A stretch of DNA of 64,000 bases from Candidatus Saccharicenans subterraneus (GTDB lineage: Bacteria; Acidobacteriota; Aminicenantia; Aminicenantales; Saccharicenantaceae), in NCBI GenBank assembly GCA_003426165.1, contig QUAH01000001.1, forward strand, positions 62,001 to 126,000, written 5' to 3'. The position numbers and the translations under genes are program-made. The notes under the pieces are model-generated. The model saw only the letters and a program-made list of their open reading frames with translations, was not told where the DNA came from and searched no databases. Shown here piece after piece: positions 7,118-15,250 of this stretch. Numbering within the stretch: the first letter of the stretch is position 1; each line of letters starts with the position of its first letter.

Positions 7118-7822
7118 GTGCCACAGGGAGGCGGGAAGGCGAGGGGTACACAGGGCAACGGCTTTTATCTTGGGGGGATCTTCTTAATCTTCACCTGTAT
7201 TCTGGCAACAATGAGTTGCCGCACCGGTCCCGTCCGTCTGCTGCCCCCGGCCGCACTTCAGAGCCTTCAAGGTCAGGCCTCTTTTCTCCTGAGCGGTCCC
7301 GACGGGGTGTTCAGGTTCAGGCTGGGGTTCTATGGCCGGCTTCCCGGCGAAGCCAGGCTGGAGCTTTTTGACCCGATAGGACGGCTGAGAGCCGTGGTCT
7401 GGCTGGGGCCGGAGTTGGCAACGTTATACCTTCCTTCAGAGAAAGTTTACTGGCAGGGAGAAAGCCGGGTTTTAACCTCAGAAGTCTTCGGGCAGGAACT
7501 CAGGGCCGGAGAGCTGCTCACGATTCTCGCCGGCCGGTGGGATTACCTGGCGTCCGAGGATGGCTGGCAGCTTCAGCATGACGATCGAGGCGAGGTTCTG
7601 GCGGGAGAGAGGGATGGGCTGCGCTTTACGATTAAAGAAAAATTCTCCCCGGGACTGGTTCCGAAAACGGTTCAGTTCTCCTCCGGGGATTACACGGTCC
7701 GGATGAGAGTGCTCCGGGTGAGTTTTAACCGGGGACAGGAACCCTCGCTATTCAATCCGGCGCTTCCACCCGGCGTTAAACAGCTGGGCTGGAAAGAGAT
7801 GGCGGGCCGATGGAAAAAATAA
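7118..7822 (+). CDS. LolB-like outer-membrane lipoprotein (putative)
   Basis: About 234 residues: a hydrophobic signal, a cysteine that could be lipidated (ATMSC), then a beta-rich globular domain with segments such as GRLPGEARLELFDPIGRLRA and EVFGQELRAGELLTILAGR, which resemble LolB/LolA-fold proteins. LolB inserts lipoproteins into the outer membrane. The position directly before ispE matches the lolB-ispE order known from proteobacteria, and the two reading frames overlap by 13 bases. The GTG at 7118 is chosen because GAGGAG (7107-7112) is correctly spaced from it; the GTG at 7112 overlaps that site. Sequence similarity alone is weak, so another LolA/LolB-fold lipoprotein is possible. Confidence 0.6.
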   Translation: MPQGGGKARGTQGNGFYLGGIFLIFTCILATMSCRTGPVRLLPPAALQSLQGQASFLLSGPDGVFRFRLGFYGRLPGEARLELFDPIGRLRAVVWLGPELATLYLPSEKVYWQGESRVLTSEVFGQELRAGELLTILAGRWDYLASEDGWQLQHDDRGEVLAGERDGLRFTIKEKFSPGLVPKTVQFSSGDYTVRMRVLRVSFNRGQEPSLFNPALPPGVKQLGWKEMAGRWKK

Positions 7823-8703
7823 CCCTGACTTCTTTCGCCAAGATAAACCTGGGGCTGGAAGTCGGCCCTCCCCGGGAAGATGGTTACCACCCGTTGACCA
7901 CCCTTTTTCAGACGGTGGCCCTTAAAGACCGGCTGACCTTTGAGCCTCGGCCGGATGGGCAGATCAGCCTGGCCGGAAACAGGTCTGATGTCCCCTGGGA
8001 TGAAAATAATCTGATATACAGGAGTGCCCTGGAGCTGCGCCGGGCGACCGGCCTGGAAGCCGGGGTCAGCATCTTTGTGGAGAAAAATATTCCGCCCGGC
8101 CGGGGCCTGGCCGGGGGCAGCAGCAATGCCGCCGTTACGCTGCTGGCCCTCAATCGCCTCTGGGGCTGCCAGCTGGAACGAGAGAAATTGAAGGCCATGG
8201 CCGCCGAACTGGGCGCCGACGTTCCATTTTTTCTGCACGGGGGACTCTGCCTGGGAACGGGGAAGGGAGAAGAATTGCGGGAAGTGCCGGAATTGCCTCC
8301 GGCCTGGGTGGTCCTCGTCATCCCGGACTTTTCGGTCTCCACGGCCCTGGCCTACAGGGAGTACGACCGCCTTCAGGGCTTCTTGACTTCAACCGGTAAA
8401 GAAAGTAAAATTATCCAGTTTTTAGAACATAGAAACTTTTCTTTATTCAAGCATTTAAGAAACGATTTAGAACTGGCGGCTTTTAAGATACAACCTCAGC
8501 TGGTTGAGATAAAAAAGGAACTCGTTGCGGCCGGAGCCGAGTTATCTCTGCTGAGCGGCTCGGGCTCGGCCGTCTTTGGCTGGTTCCAGGATTGGTCCCT
8601 GGCCCGGCAGGCAGCCGGGAGGTTTGATAGAGATTATCAGGTTTGGCTGGTAGAGACTGTAGGACGTGAACGGTACTGGCAAGAACTCAGCACTGGGGCG
8701 TAG
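7810..8703 (+). CDS. ispE: 4-diphosphocytidyl-2-C-methyl-D-erythritol kinase
   Basis: GHMP-family kinase that phosphorylates CDP-methylerythritol in the non-mevalonate (MEP) isoprenoid pathway. The 297 residues show K11 in FAKINLGL, DGYH near 24-27, the ATP loop PPGRGLAGGSSNAA (95-108) and D137 in GADVPFFL, all typical IspE positions, plus a C-terminal LLSGSGSAVFG motif. It overlaps the LolB-like gene by 13 bases, and its stop codon lies inside the tRNA-Gln gene. ispF of the same pathway is at 18970; ispD is not in the window. Confidence 0.95.
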   Translation: MEKITLTSFAKINLGLEVGPPREDGYHPLTTLFQTVALKDRLTFEPRPDGQISLAGNRSDVPWDENNLIYRSALELRRATGLEAGVSIFVEKNIPPGRGLAGGSSNAAVTLLALNRLWGCQLEREKLKAMAAELGADVPFFLHGGLCLGTGKGEELREVPELPPAWVVLVIPDFSVSTALAYREYDRLQGFLTSTGKESKIIQFLEHRNFSLFKHLRNDLELAAFKIQPQLVEIKKELVAAGAELSLLSGSGSAVFGWFQDWSLARQAAGRFDRDYQVWLVETVGRERYWQELSTGA

Positions 8704-8766
8704 CCAAACTGGTAAGGCAACGGACTTTGGATCCGTCATCTGGAGGTTCGAGTCCTCCCGCCCCAG
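8694..8766 (+). tRNA. tRNA-Gln (anticodon TTG)
   Basis: A 73-base cloverleaf. The acceptor strands TGGGGCG (8694-8700) and CGCCCCA (8759-8765) pair completely. The anticodon arm CGGA-CTTTGGA-TCCG gives anticodon TTG for glutamine, and the T-loop is GGTTCGAGTCC-like. The terminal CCA is not encoded. The first 10 bases of the tRNA are also the last 10 bases of ispE, including its TAG stop, so mature tRNA can only be made by cutting or ending the ispE message. Confidence 0.95.
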
Positions 8767-8797
8767 CTCTGTCAATGCCCGGGAGAGGAATTAAAAC

Positions 8798-9727
8798 ATG
8801 AAAGTATTTTCAGGCTCATCCAACCCGCAGCTGGCCCGGCGGATTGCCGGCTATCTGAACATCGAGCTCGGACGTTGCGTCCTGGACAGGTTTGCCGACG
8901 GCGAGATCCATTTTTACATCGATGAAAACGTTCGGGGCGAAGATGTCTTCGTGATCCAGTCCGGTTGCGCTGACGCCAATTTCCACCTGATGGAACTGTT
9001 CCTGATGCTGGATGCTTTCAAGCGGGCCTCGGCCGGACGCATCACCGCAGTCATCCCGTACTTTGCCTATGCCCGGCAGGACTGGAAAGACCGGCCCCGG
9101 GTGCCGATCTCGGCCAGGTTAATAGCCGACCTGCTGGAAACGGCCGGAGCCAACCGGGTCCTGACCATGGACCTGCATTCGCCACAGATTCAGGGCTTCT
9201 TTTCCATTCCGGTCGACAACCTGATGGCTGCCCCGGTCATAGCCAACCATATCCGGACCCTCAACCTGGAAAACCTGACCATCGTTTCCCCGGATGCCGG
9301 GGGTGTTGGCCGGGCCAGAGTTTTTGCCAAGAGGCTGGATGCCAGGCTGGCCATCATCGACAAGAGGCGTCCGGCCCCCAACGTGGCCCAGGTGCTGCAT
9401 GTCATAGGCGATGTCAAGGACCAGGATGTGGTCATATTCGATGACATGGTCGACACGGCCGGAACGCTGACCCTCGGGGTCGAGGCCCTGAAGCGGGAGG
9501 GAGCCAGGAGGATCTTTGCGGCCTGCACCCACCCGGTGCTGTCCGGCGAGGCAGTGGAGCGCATTGAGCGATCTGGCCTGGAAAAAGTGTTTGTGACCGA
9601 CACCATTCCCCTCAAGGAAAAGGCCAGCCGCAGCGACCGATTCCAGATGCTTTCAGTGGCCGAGCTTTTTGGCGAAGCCATAAGAAGAATAAACGAGGGT
9701 AGTTCCGTAAGCTCTCTTTTTACCTGA
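8798..9727 (+). CDS. prs: Ribose-phosphate pyrophosphokinase (PRPP synthetase)
   Basis: Makes phosphoribosyl pyrophosphate from ribose 5-phosphate and ATP, feeding purine, pyrimidine, histidine and NAD synthesis. The length, 309 residues, is standard. It shows FADGEIHFYI (32-41), the ATP loop ARQDWKDRPR (92-101), MDLHSPQIQGFF (124-135) and the PRPP loop DDMVDTAGTL (215-224). The residue after RQD, an arginine in many bacterial enzymes, is tryptophan here (W96). It lies between tRNA-Gln and rplY, as in several proteobacteria. The product also supplies PurF (48675-50156). Confidence 0.96.
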   Translation: MKVFSGSSNPQLARRIAGYLNIELGRCVLDRFADGEIHFYIDENVRGEDVFVIQSGCADANFHLMELFLMLDAFKRASAGRITAVIPYFAYARQDWKDRPRVPISARLIADLLETAGANRVLTMDLHSPQIQGFFSIPVDNLMAAPVIANHIRTLNLENLTIVSPDAGGVGRARVFAKRLDARLAIIDKRRPAPNVAQVLHVIGDVKDQDVVIFDDMVDTAGTLTLGVEALKREGARRIFAACTHPVLSGEAVERIERSGLEKVFVTDTIPLKEKASRSDRFQMLSVAELFGEAIRRINEGSSVSSLFT

Positions 9728-9738
9728 GGAGGAAAGAT

Positions 9739-10410
9739 ATGACACTGGTGATTAAAGCGGACAAGAGAACCGAGAAAGGCAAGAATGCTTCCGGGCGGTT
9801 AAGGCGCCAGGGGCTGGTCCCGGCCATCCTGTATGGAGAGTCGATGGACAGCCTGCCCCTGACCCTGAAAAAGAAAGATATTATTGAAATCCTGAAATCA
9901 GAAACCGGAGAAAATACCATCTTCCGGGTGGCTTACGACTCTGAAGAAAAGGACGTGATGATCAAGGAAGTCCAGATCCATCCGGTAACAGACGAGCTGC
10001 TGCACGTTGACCTGATTCAGATCTCAATGGACAAGCCGGTCAGGGTTTCGGTTCCGGTGGAACTGGTGGGGGAGCCGGTGGGCGTTAAGGTGGAAGGCGG
10101 ACTGGTGGACTTCCTGTTGAGAGAACTGGAAATTGAATGTCTGCCACGGGAAATCCCCGAAGCCATCCGCATTGACATCAGCCATCTTCATCTGCACCAA
10201 TCTTTCAAGGTGATGAACCTGGAGCTTCCGGCCGGGATTAAAATTCTGCACGAGCCCCAGACAGCCATCGTGGTCATCAGCAGCATAGCCGAAGAAGCGG
10301 CTCCGGCCACCACCGAGGAAGTGGTCGAAGGTGCCGAGATGAAGGAACCGGAAGTGATCAAGAAAGAACGCAAGAAAGAAGAGGAAGAAGAAGGGGAAAC
10401 CAAGGGGTGA
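9739..10410 (+). CDS. rplY: 50S ribosomal protein L25/general stress protein Ctc
   Basis: Binds 5S rRNA in the large subunit. The 223 residues make it the long (Ctc-type, two-domain) form. The N-terminal L25 domain (about 1-90) has RRQGLVPAILYG and the IHPVTDELLHVDL motif; the C-terminal beta domain (about 95-185) carries VPVELVGEPVGVK. It ends in a charged Glu/Lys tail of about 40 residues with no clear fold. It is 11 bases after prs with AGGAGGA before the ATG, and pth begins 3 bases after its stop. Confidence 0.95.
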   Translation: MTLVIKADKRTEKGKNASGRLRRQGLVPAILYGESMDSLPLTLKKKDIIEILKSETGENTIFRVAYDSEEKDVMIKEVQIHPVTDELLHVDLIQISMDKPVRVSVPVELVGEPVGVKVEGGLVDFLLRELEIECLPREIPEAIRIDISHLHLHQSFKVMNLELPAGIKILHEPQTAIVVISSIAEEAAPATTEEVVEGAEMKEPEVIKKERKKEEEEEGETKG

Positions 10411-10413
10411 TGA

Positions 10414-11001
10414 GTGTGGCTGGTGGTCGGTCTGGGCAACCCGGGTTCGGAGTACAGCCAGACCAGGCATAACGCCGGGTTTCTGGTGGTTCAGGCTCTG
10501 GCCAGGCGATGGGGCCTGCAGTTTAAGACCCGGGCCTACCGCTCCCGGCTGGCTGAGACCAGGCGGGGCCGGATGACTGTGGTCCTGGCCTTACCCCAGA
10601 CTTACATGAACCTCAGCGGCCAGGCGGTCGGGTCGTTGCTGGCCGGCTACCGGCTAAAACCGGAAAACCTGATCGTCGTCTACGACGACCTGGACCTGGA
10701 CCTGGGACAGATCCGGGTTAGGGCCAGCGGCAGCCCGGGCACCCACAAAGGGATGAAATCGATCGTTGAGACCATCGGCACCCAGGACTTTCCCCGGGTG
10801 CGGGTGGGGATAGGTCCGAAGCCCGAGGGCCGGGACGCTGCCGATTATGTTCTGGAAGCATTCCAGCCTGAAGAGAGAGAAATACTGCAGCCGGCCCTGA
10901 TCCAGGCCTGCCTGGCGGTGGAAATGATAATCGAGGGAGACCTGCCCCGGGCCATGAACTTATTTAACCGGAAAAAAAAGGAGCCGGGCGGAGAAGATTG
11001 A
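10414..11001 (+). CDS. pth: Peptidyl-tRNA hydrolase
   Basis: Cytosolic esterase that frees tRNA from prematurely released peptidyl-tRNA. The 195 residues show GLGNPGSEYSQTRHNAGF (6-23) with the catalytic H19 and N9, PQTYMNLSG near 61-69, and YDDLDLDLGQIR near 87-98. The segment GTHKGMKSI corresponds to the GHNG region of the family. Translation starts at a GTG directly after rplY, so coupling is likely. The rplY-pth order is widely conserved. Confidence 0.95.
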   Translation: MWLVVGLGNPGSEYSQTRHNAGFLVVQALARRWGLQFKTRAYRSRLAETRRGRMTVVLALPQTYMNLSGQAVGSLLAGYRLKPENLIVVYDDLDLDLGQIRVRASGSPGTHKGMKSIVETIGTQDFPRVRVGIGPKPEGRDAADYVLEAFQPEEREILQPALIQACLAVEMIIEGDLPRAMNLFNRKKKEPGGED

Positions 11002-11025
11002 TTTTTCGCCAGAATGTTGTAAAAT
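10998..11025 (+). promoter_or_regulatory. Predicted promoter of rpsF-rpsR-rplI
   Basis: TTGATT at 10998-11003, a 16-base spacer and TAAAAT at 11020-11025, overlapping the pth stop codon. Transcription from it would include the structured leader before rpsF. Confidence 0.5.
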
Positions 11026-11067
11026 AAGCCTTCATCTCCTTGCTCCGGCGCCAGAGCGACGGGGCTT
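11026..11067 (+). promoter_or_regulatory. Possible structured rpsF leader (S6:S18 autoregulation candidate)
   Basis: AAGCC (11026-11030) can pair with GGCTT (11063-11067), enclosing an inner GCTC (11042-11045)/GAGC (11054-11057) stem with a CGGCGCCA loop. A hairpin with CCG-containing loops ahead of rpsF is where many bacteria carry the S6:S18 binding motif. I see the pairing and the location; identity with that motif is not established by eye. Confidence 0.3.
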
Positions 11068-11087
11068 GAATCCATAAGGAGGACACA

Positions 11088-11483
11088 ATGAATCAATACG
11101 AAACCGGATTTATCGTCGCCCCCAACCTGCCCGAAGAAGAAGCTTCAGCCCTCATCAACCAGCTGGCTGAAGTCATTTCGGCAAAAAATGGCCGAATGAT
11201 CAAAAAGGATTTCTGGGGCAAAAGAAAGCTGGCCTATCCCATCAAGAGATTTAACGAAGGTCTATACGTGTTCTTCACGTATGAAGGAGCCCCGGCCATC
11301 CCGGCCGAGCTGGAAAGAAGGTTCAAGCAGACCGATGCCATCCTTCGTTTCATCACCATCAAGAAAGACCCGAGAGATGCGGTCAAGGGTAAGAAAAAAG
11401 TGAAAGAAGCCGAACCCGCGGAGACGGCCCCGGCCGGGACCGAACCGCAGCCCGCCACCCCGTCCCCGGAGGAGGTAAAGTAA
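11088..11483 (+). CDS. rpsF: 30S ribosomal protein S6
   Basis: Binds 16S rRNA together with S18 in the platform of the small subunit. The 131 residues begin [14 protein letters not shown] and include [13 protein letters not shown] near 43-55, the S6 hallmark, then YVFFTYE. After about residue 100 there is a low-complexity extension rich in Lys, Glu, Ala and Pro beyond the usual ~95-residue core. AAGGAGGA precedes the ATG. It is the first gene of rpsF-rpsR-rplI with a one-base gap to rpsR; the single-stranded-DNA-binding gene often found between rpsF and rpsR is absent. Confidence 0.95.
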   Translation: MNQYETGFIVAPNLPEEEASALINQLAEVISAKNGRMIKKDFWGKRKLAYPIKRFNEGLYVFFTYEGAPAIPAELERRFKQTDAILRFITIKKDPRDAVKGKKKVKEAEPAETAPAGTEPQPATPSPEEVK

Positions 11484-11484
11484 G

Positions 11485-11751
11485 ATGGCCAACAGAGAAG
11501 AAAGAGAAAAGACAGAAAGAGCTCCATCCAGGAAATTCTTTCCGCCCAAGAAAAAAGTCTGCCGGTTCTGCGAGAGAAATCTCCGGGACATAGACTACAA
11601 GGCGGTGGAAATTTTGAGGAAGTACATACCGGATCGCGGTAAGATCGCCCCCCGTCGCATCACCGGCACCTGCGCCTTCCACCAGAGAAAGCTGGCCAGG
11701 GCCATCAAGCGGGCCCGGCTCATGGCCCTGCTGCCCTTCGTCGAAGACTGA
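11485..11751 (+). CDS. rpsR: 30S ribosomal protein S18
   Basis: Small-subunit protein that pairs with S6. The 88 residues contain [10 protein letters not shown] near 28-37, [32 protein letters not shown] and a basic C-terminal helix, all S18 signatures. The N-terminus has a charged extension of about 20 residues. Cysteines in CRFC plus GTC suggest a zinc-binding version. Overlapping regulation with rpsF is expected from the one-base spacing. Confidence 0.96.
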   Translation: MANREEREKTERAPSRKFFPPKKKVCRFCERNLRDIDYKAVEILRKYIPDRGKIAPRRITGTCAFHQRKLARAIKRARLMALLPFVED

Positions 11752-11768
11752 GTTCCAGGAGGCTTGGG

Positions 11769-12251
11769 ATGAAAATCATACTGTTGGAAAACGTGGAGAA
11801 GGTTGGACGCAAGGGGGATATCCTGGAGGTGGCCCCGGGGTTCGCCCGGAATTACCTTATTCCCCGGAAGCTGGCCATGGAAGTGACGCCCGGCAACCTG
11901 AAGAGCGTGGAAATGCAGCAGAAGGCCCTGCGGAAGAAACTGGAAAAGGAAAGGTTGACCTACCAGGAACTGATCAAGAAGCTCAACCAGGTTACCCTGA
12001 CCTTTGTCCGCAAGTCGAGCGAAAAGGACATCATCTTCGGGTCCGTTTCGGCCGCTGACATCCAGGAAGAACTGGCCCGGCAGGGTTTTGAGATAGACCG
12101 CAAAAAGATCGTGCTGGAAGAGCCGATCAAGAGGCTGGGAACCTTTTCGGTGCCGGTTAAGGTCTACCACGAGGACCGGGCTGAAATCAAGGTAGTCGTG
12201 GTCAAGGAAGAAGCTCCAGCCCCCGACAGCCAGACCGAACCCACAGCTTGA
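11769..12251 (+). CDS. rplI: 50S ribosomal protein L9
   Basis: Large-subunit protein with an N-terminal rRNA-binding domain, a long central helix and a C-terminal domain. The 160 residues begin MKIILLENVEKVGRKGDILEVAPGFARNYLIP, the L9 N-domain, followed by a Lys/Glu-rich helix (about 45-80) and a C-domain with IFGSVSAADI. It ends in a short acidic tail. It follows rpsR by 17 bases and precedes dnaB by 74 bases, the common rpsF-rpsR-rplI-dnaB order. Confidence 0.95.
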   Translation: MKIILLENVEKVGRKGDILEVAPGFARNYLIPRKLAMEVTPGNLKSVEMQQKALRKKLEKERLTYQELIKKLNQVTLTFVRKSSEKDIIFGSVSAADIQEELARQGFEIDRKKIVLEEPIKRLGTFSVPVKVYHEDRAEIKVVVVKEEAPAPDSQTEPTA

Positions 12252-12325
12252 GAACGGCAGGGTCTTAACAAGCGTCTCTTTTAATATTAAACTGGAAGCA
12301 GCGTGCTTCCGGGGAGAGAGATACC

Positions 12326-13690
12326 ATGGAACTGGATTTGACCGTTCTCAAAAAAACCCCACCCCACAGCCTGGAGGCGGAAAAAACAGTTCTGGGGGGC
12401 GTCCTGGTAAATAATGCCTACCTGAACGTGGTCCTCTCCCAGCTGTCTCCCGAGGATTTCTACCGCGATGCCCATCGCCAGATACTGGAAGGCATGGTGG
12501 CTCTGATGGACCGGGGCCAGCCCATAGACCTGCTGACCCTGAGCGATGAACTGCAAAGAAGGGGGTTGCTGGAAGAAATAGGCGGCGCGGCCTACCTGTC
12601 TTCTCTTATGGACGGGGTGCCCCGGACTCTGAACATCGAATATTACGCCCAGATAATAAAAGAGAAGTCGCTGCTGCGTAAGCTCATCCTGTCCTCGGCC
12701 AAAATCATCAACACTTCCTACGAGCAGCAGACCGATGCCGATACGGTCATCAGCGAGGCCCAGCAGGCCATCGTCGAAATCGCCGAGGAAAAGATAAAAC
12801 CGGGCCTGGTACCCATAGGCTCGCTGACCGGCGACATGCTGGAGACCATCAGGGTCCTGGCCGAGCGACGGGAAGCGGTCACCGGGGTTCCCACCGGCTT
12901 TATCGAGCTGGATAATCTGACCGGCGGCTTCCACCCGTCCGACTTCATCGTGGTGGCCGCCCGGCCTTCCATGGGCAAGACGGCCCTGGCCCTCAACATC
13001 TGCCAGCACGTCGGCCTGCGGACCGATTACTATGCCGGCTTCTTTTCCATAGAAATGGCCAAGGAACAGGTGGCCCTGCGCCTGCTGTGCGCCGAGGCCC
13101 AGGTCGACCTGCGCAAGGCCAGGTCGGGTTTTATCAGCGAACGGGACTTTGAAAGGCTGCAGCTGGCGGCCGAGACCCTGGCCCAGGCCCGCATCTACGT
13201 CGATGAATCGGCTGCCCTGACCGTCATGGAGATGAAGGCCAAGTGCCGGCGGCTGAAGCTGGAGGGCCACCTGGATATCGTCTTCGTTGATTATATCCAG
13301 CTGATGCGGACCGGTGGTCGCTTTGAAAACCGTAACCAGGAAATGTCGTTCATCTCCCGCTCCTTGAAGGAGCTGGCCAAGGAGCTGAGAATTCCGGTAG
13401 TCGGCGTTTCCCAGCTCAGCCGGGCCCCGGAAAAAATGCGCAAGGAACCCAAGCCCATGCTGTCCGACCTGCGGGAATCCGGAGCCATCGAGCAGGACGC
13501 CGACGTGGTGATATTCATCTACCGGCCTGATTATTACCATCCGGAGGATGAGGCCATCAAGGGAATTGCCGAGGTCACCGTGGCCAAGCAGCGTAACGGC
13601 CCGCTGGGCAGCGTGCCCCTGGTCTTCCTCAGGGAGTATGCCAAGTTCGTCAACATGGACTTCAGCTATAAACGCGAAGAGGAATTCTGA
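12326..13690 (+). CDS. dnaB: Replicative DNA helicase DnaB
   Basis: Hexameric helicase that unwinds DNA at the replication fork. The 454 residues have the N-terminal primase-interacting domain (about 8-110, starting PPHSLEAEKTVLGG) and the RecA-like C-terminal domain with Walker A ARPSMGKTAL (about 211-220), FFSIEMAKEQ, VFVDYIQLM (Walker B) and a SDLRESGAIEQDAD motif. No intein is present. The ATG at 12326 fits the family start. It closes the ribosomal-protein group and is followed after three bases by the Mla genes. Confidence 0.96.
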   Translation: MELDLTVLKKTPPHSLEAEKTVLGGVLVNNAYLNVVLSQLSPEDFYRDAHRQILEGMVALMDRGQPIDLLTLSDELQRRGLLEEIGGAAYLSSLMDGVPRTLNIEYYAQIIKEKSLLRKLILSSAKIINTSYEQQTDADTVISEAQQAIVEIAEEKIKPGLVPIGSLTGDMLETIRVLAERREAVTGVPTGFIELDNLTGGFHPSDFIVVAARPSMGKTALALNICQHVGLRTDYYAGFFSIEMAKEQVALRLLCAEAQVDLRKARSGFISERDFERLQLAAETLAQARIYVDESAALTVMEMKAKCRRLKLEGHLDIVFVDYIQLMRTGGRFENRNQEMSFISRSLKELAKELRIPVVGVSQLSRAPEKMRKEPKPMLSDLRESGAIEQDADVVIFIYRPDYYHPEDEAIKGIAEVTVAKQRNGPLGSVPLVFLREYAKFVNMDFSYKREEEF

Positions 13691-13693
13691 GCG

Positions 13694-14482
13694 GTGCCGA
13701 TGGACAAGCCGATCCAGATCCCCTTTTTCAGTGCCTTTTTCTGCGAGCTCGGACAGGTCTATGACCTGGCGGTCCGGGGCTTCCGGGCCATTTTTCAAAG
13801 ACCTTTTGAAAAAAGGAACTTCTGGCAGCAACTGGAAGAGGTCGGGGTCAATTCATTGCCGGTGGTCTCCCTGACCGCGGCTTTTGGCGGCCTGGTTTTT
13901 GGCCTGCAGGCTTACCTGGCCTTCCATCGCTACATCGGCCCCGGTTCGGAATCGCAGGGAGGACCGATCATCGCGGTCGGCCTCTGTCGCGAATTGATTC
14001 CCATCCTGGTTGGCCTGATGGTGGCCGGCCGGGTGGGCTCGGCCATGGCCGCCGAGATCGGGACGATGAAGATAACCGAGCAGATAGATGCCCTGTTCAG
14101 CCTGGGAGCCAACCCGGTCAAGTACCTGGTCGCCCCCAGAATCCTGGCCAGCATGATCATGGTGCCCTGCCTGACCCTGTACGGGGATGTCATCGGTATC
14201 TTCGGCGGTTATACTTACAACGTCCTGCTGATGAAGGTTAACAAGACGCTTTATGTCCAGAACACGCTCAAGTACTTTGAGATGTGGGATATCTCGGTCG
14301 GGCTGATCAAGGCCCTGGTCTTCGGACTGGTCATTGCCATCATCGGTTGCTGGCAGGGTATGACCACCGAGGGCGGGGCCGAAGGCGTCGGCCGGGCCAC
14401 CACCAAGTCGGTGGTGGTGGCCAGCATCACCATCCTGATCCTGAATTTCTTCCTGAGCAAAATCCTGCCGGCCACCCTGTGA
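13694..14482 (+). CDS. mlaE: MlaE-family ABC transporter permease
   Basis: Inner-membrane permease of a phospholipid (MCE-type) transport system that maintains outer-membrane lipid asymmetry. The 262 residues have five to six hydrophobic segments, the GLVFGLQAYLAF segment near 56-67 and the family's EIGTMKITEQIDAL stretch near 118-131. It may start at the GTG at 13694 or the ATG at 13700. The mlaF frame begins at or just after its stop, so mlaE, mlaF and mlaD form one translationally linked unit behind dnaB. Confidence 0.92.
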   Translation: MPMDKPIQIPFFSAFFCELGQVYDLAVRGFRAIFQRPFEKRNFWQQLEEVGVNSLPVVSLTAAFGGLVFGLQAYLAFHRYIGPGSESQGGPIIAVGLCRELIPILVGLMVAGRVGSAMAAEIGTMKITEQIDALFSLGANPVKYLVAPRILASMIMVPCLTLYGDVIGIFGGYTYNVLLMKVNKTLYVQNTLKYFEMWDISVGLIKALVFGLVIAIIGCWQGMTTEGGAEGVGRATTKSVVVASITILILNFFLSKILPATL

Positions 14483-14487
14483 CCAAC

Positions 14488-15240
14488 ATGAGCAAGATCA
14501 AGATTGTCGACCTCTACAAGTCCTTTGAGAACAAGCAGGTGTTGAAAGGGCTCAACCTGGAAATCGAGGCCGGGGAAACCATGGTCATCATCGGGCAGAG
14601 CGGCTCGGGTAAGAGCGTCCTGCTGAAACATATAATAGGCATCATGAGGCCGGACCGGGGCCAGGTATTCATCGATGGCCAGGAAATAAGCGCCCTGCCG
14701 GATGAAGAAATCATGAAGCTCAGCCGGAAGTTCGGGATGCTGTTTCAGGGAGCGGCCCTGTTTGATTCCATGACGGTGGCCGAGAACGTGGCCTTCGGGC
14801 TGAGGCGGCACACCCGGCTGTCCGAGAGCGAAGTCCAGCAGCTGGTCAGAACCAGCCTGGAACAGGTCGGTTTGCGGGGAGTTGAGCACCTGCTGCCATA
14901 CGAACTTTCAGGCGGCATGAAAAAAAGGGTGGGACTGGCCCGGGCCATCGCCTACAGTCCGGAGATAATCCTTTATGACGAGCCCACCACCGGACTGGAC
15001 CCGATTCGGGCCGATGCCATCAACTGCCTGATCCTGGAACTAAAGGAGAAATTGAGGGTGACCTCGGTGGTCATCACCCATGATATGAATTCGACCTACA
15101 AGGTGGCCGACCGGATAGCCATGCTCTATGACGGCCGGATCATCGAGATTGGAACGCCGGAAGAAATCAGGCATTCGACCAACCCGGTGGTCCAGCAGTT
15201 TATCAGCGGCCGGGCCGAGGGGCCCATTACCGAATGGTGA
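14488..15240 (+). CDS. mlaF: MlaF-family ABC transporter ATPase
   Basis: Cytosolic ATPase that powers the MCE lipid transporter. About 250 residues carry Walker A GQSGSGKSVL (about 36-45), Q-loop FQGAALFDSMTV, signature LSGGMKKRVGLARAI (about 140-154), Walker B IILYDEPTTGLDP and the switch histidine in VITHDM. The ATG at 14488 gives the family N-terminus; a GTG at 14479 overlapping the mlaE stop is an alternative only three codons upstream. It ends 10 bases before mlaD. Confidence 0.93.
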   Translation: MSKIKIVDLYKSFENKQVLKGLNLEIEAGETMVIIGQSGSGKSVLLKHIIGIMRPDRGQVFIDGQEISALPDEEIMKLSRKFGMLFQGAALFDSMTVAENVAFGLRRHTRLSESEVQQLVRTSLEQVGLRGVEHLLPYELSGGMKKRVGLARAIAYSPEIILYDEPTTGLDPIRADAINCLILELKEKLRVTSVVITHDMNSTYKVADRIAMLYDGRIIEIGTPEEIRHSTNPVVQQFISGRAEGPITEW

Positions 15241-15250
15241 GGAGAACAAC

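Noticed and set aside
12287..13831. 514-codon reverse-strand frame across dnaB
   Set aside because: It is the antisense of dnaB and the start of mlaE, with no family features and low-complexity Gly/Leu/Gln/Asp composition.
14284..14487. Upstream extension of the mlaF reading frame into mlaE
   Set aside because: The extension is the out-of-frame mlaE sequence. The MlaF family N-terminus and translational coupling fit the start at 14488 (or 14479).
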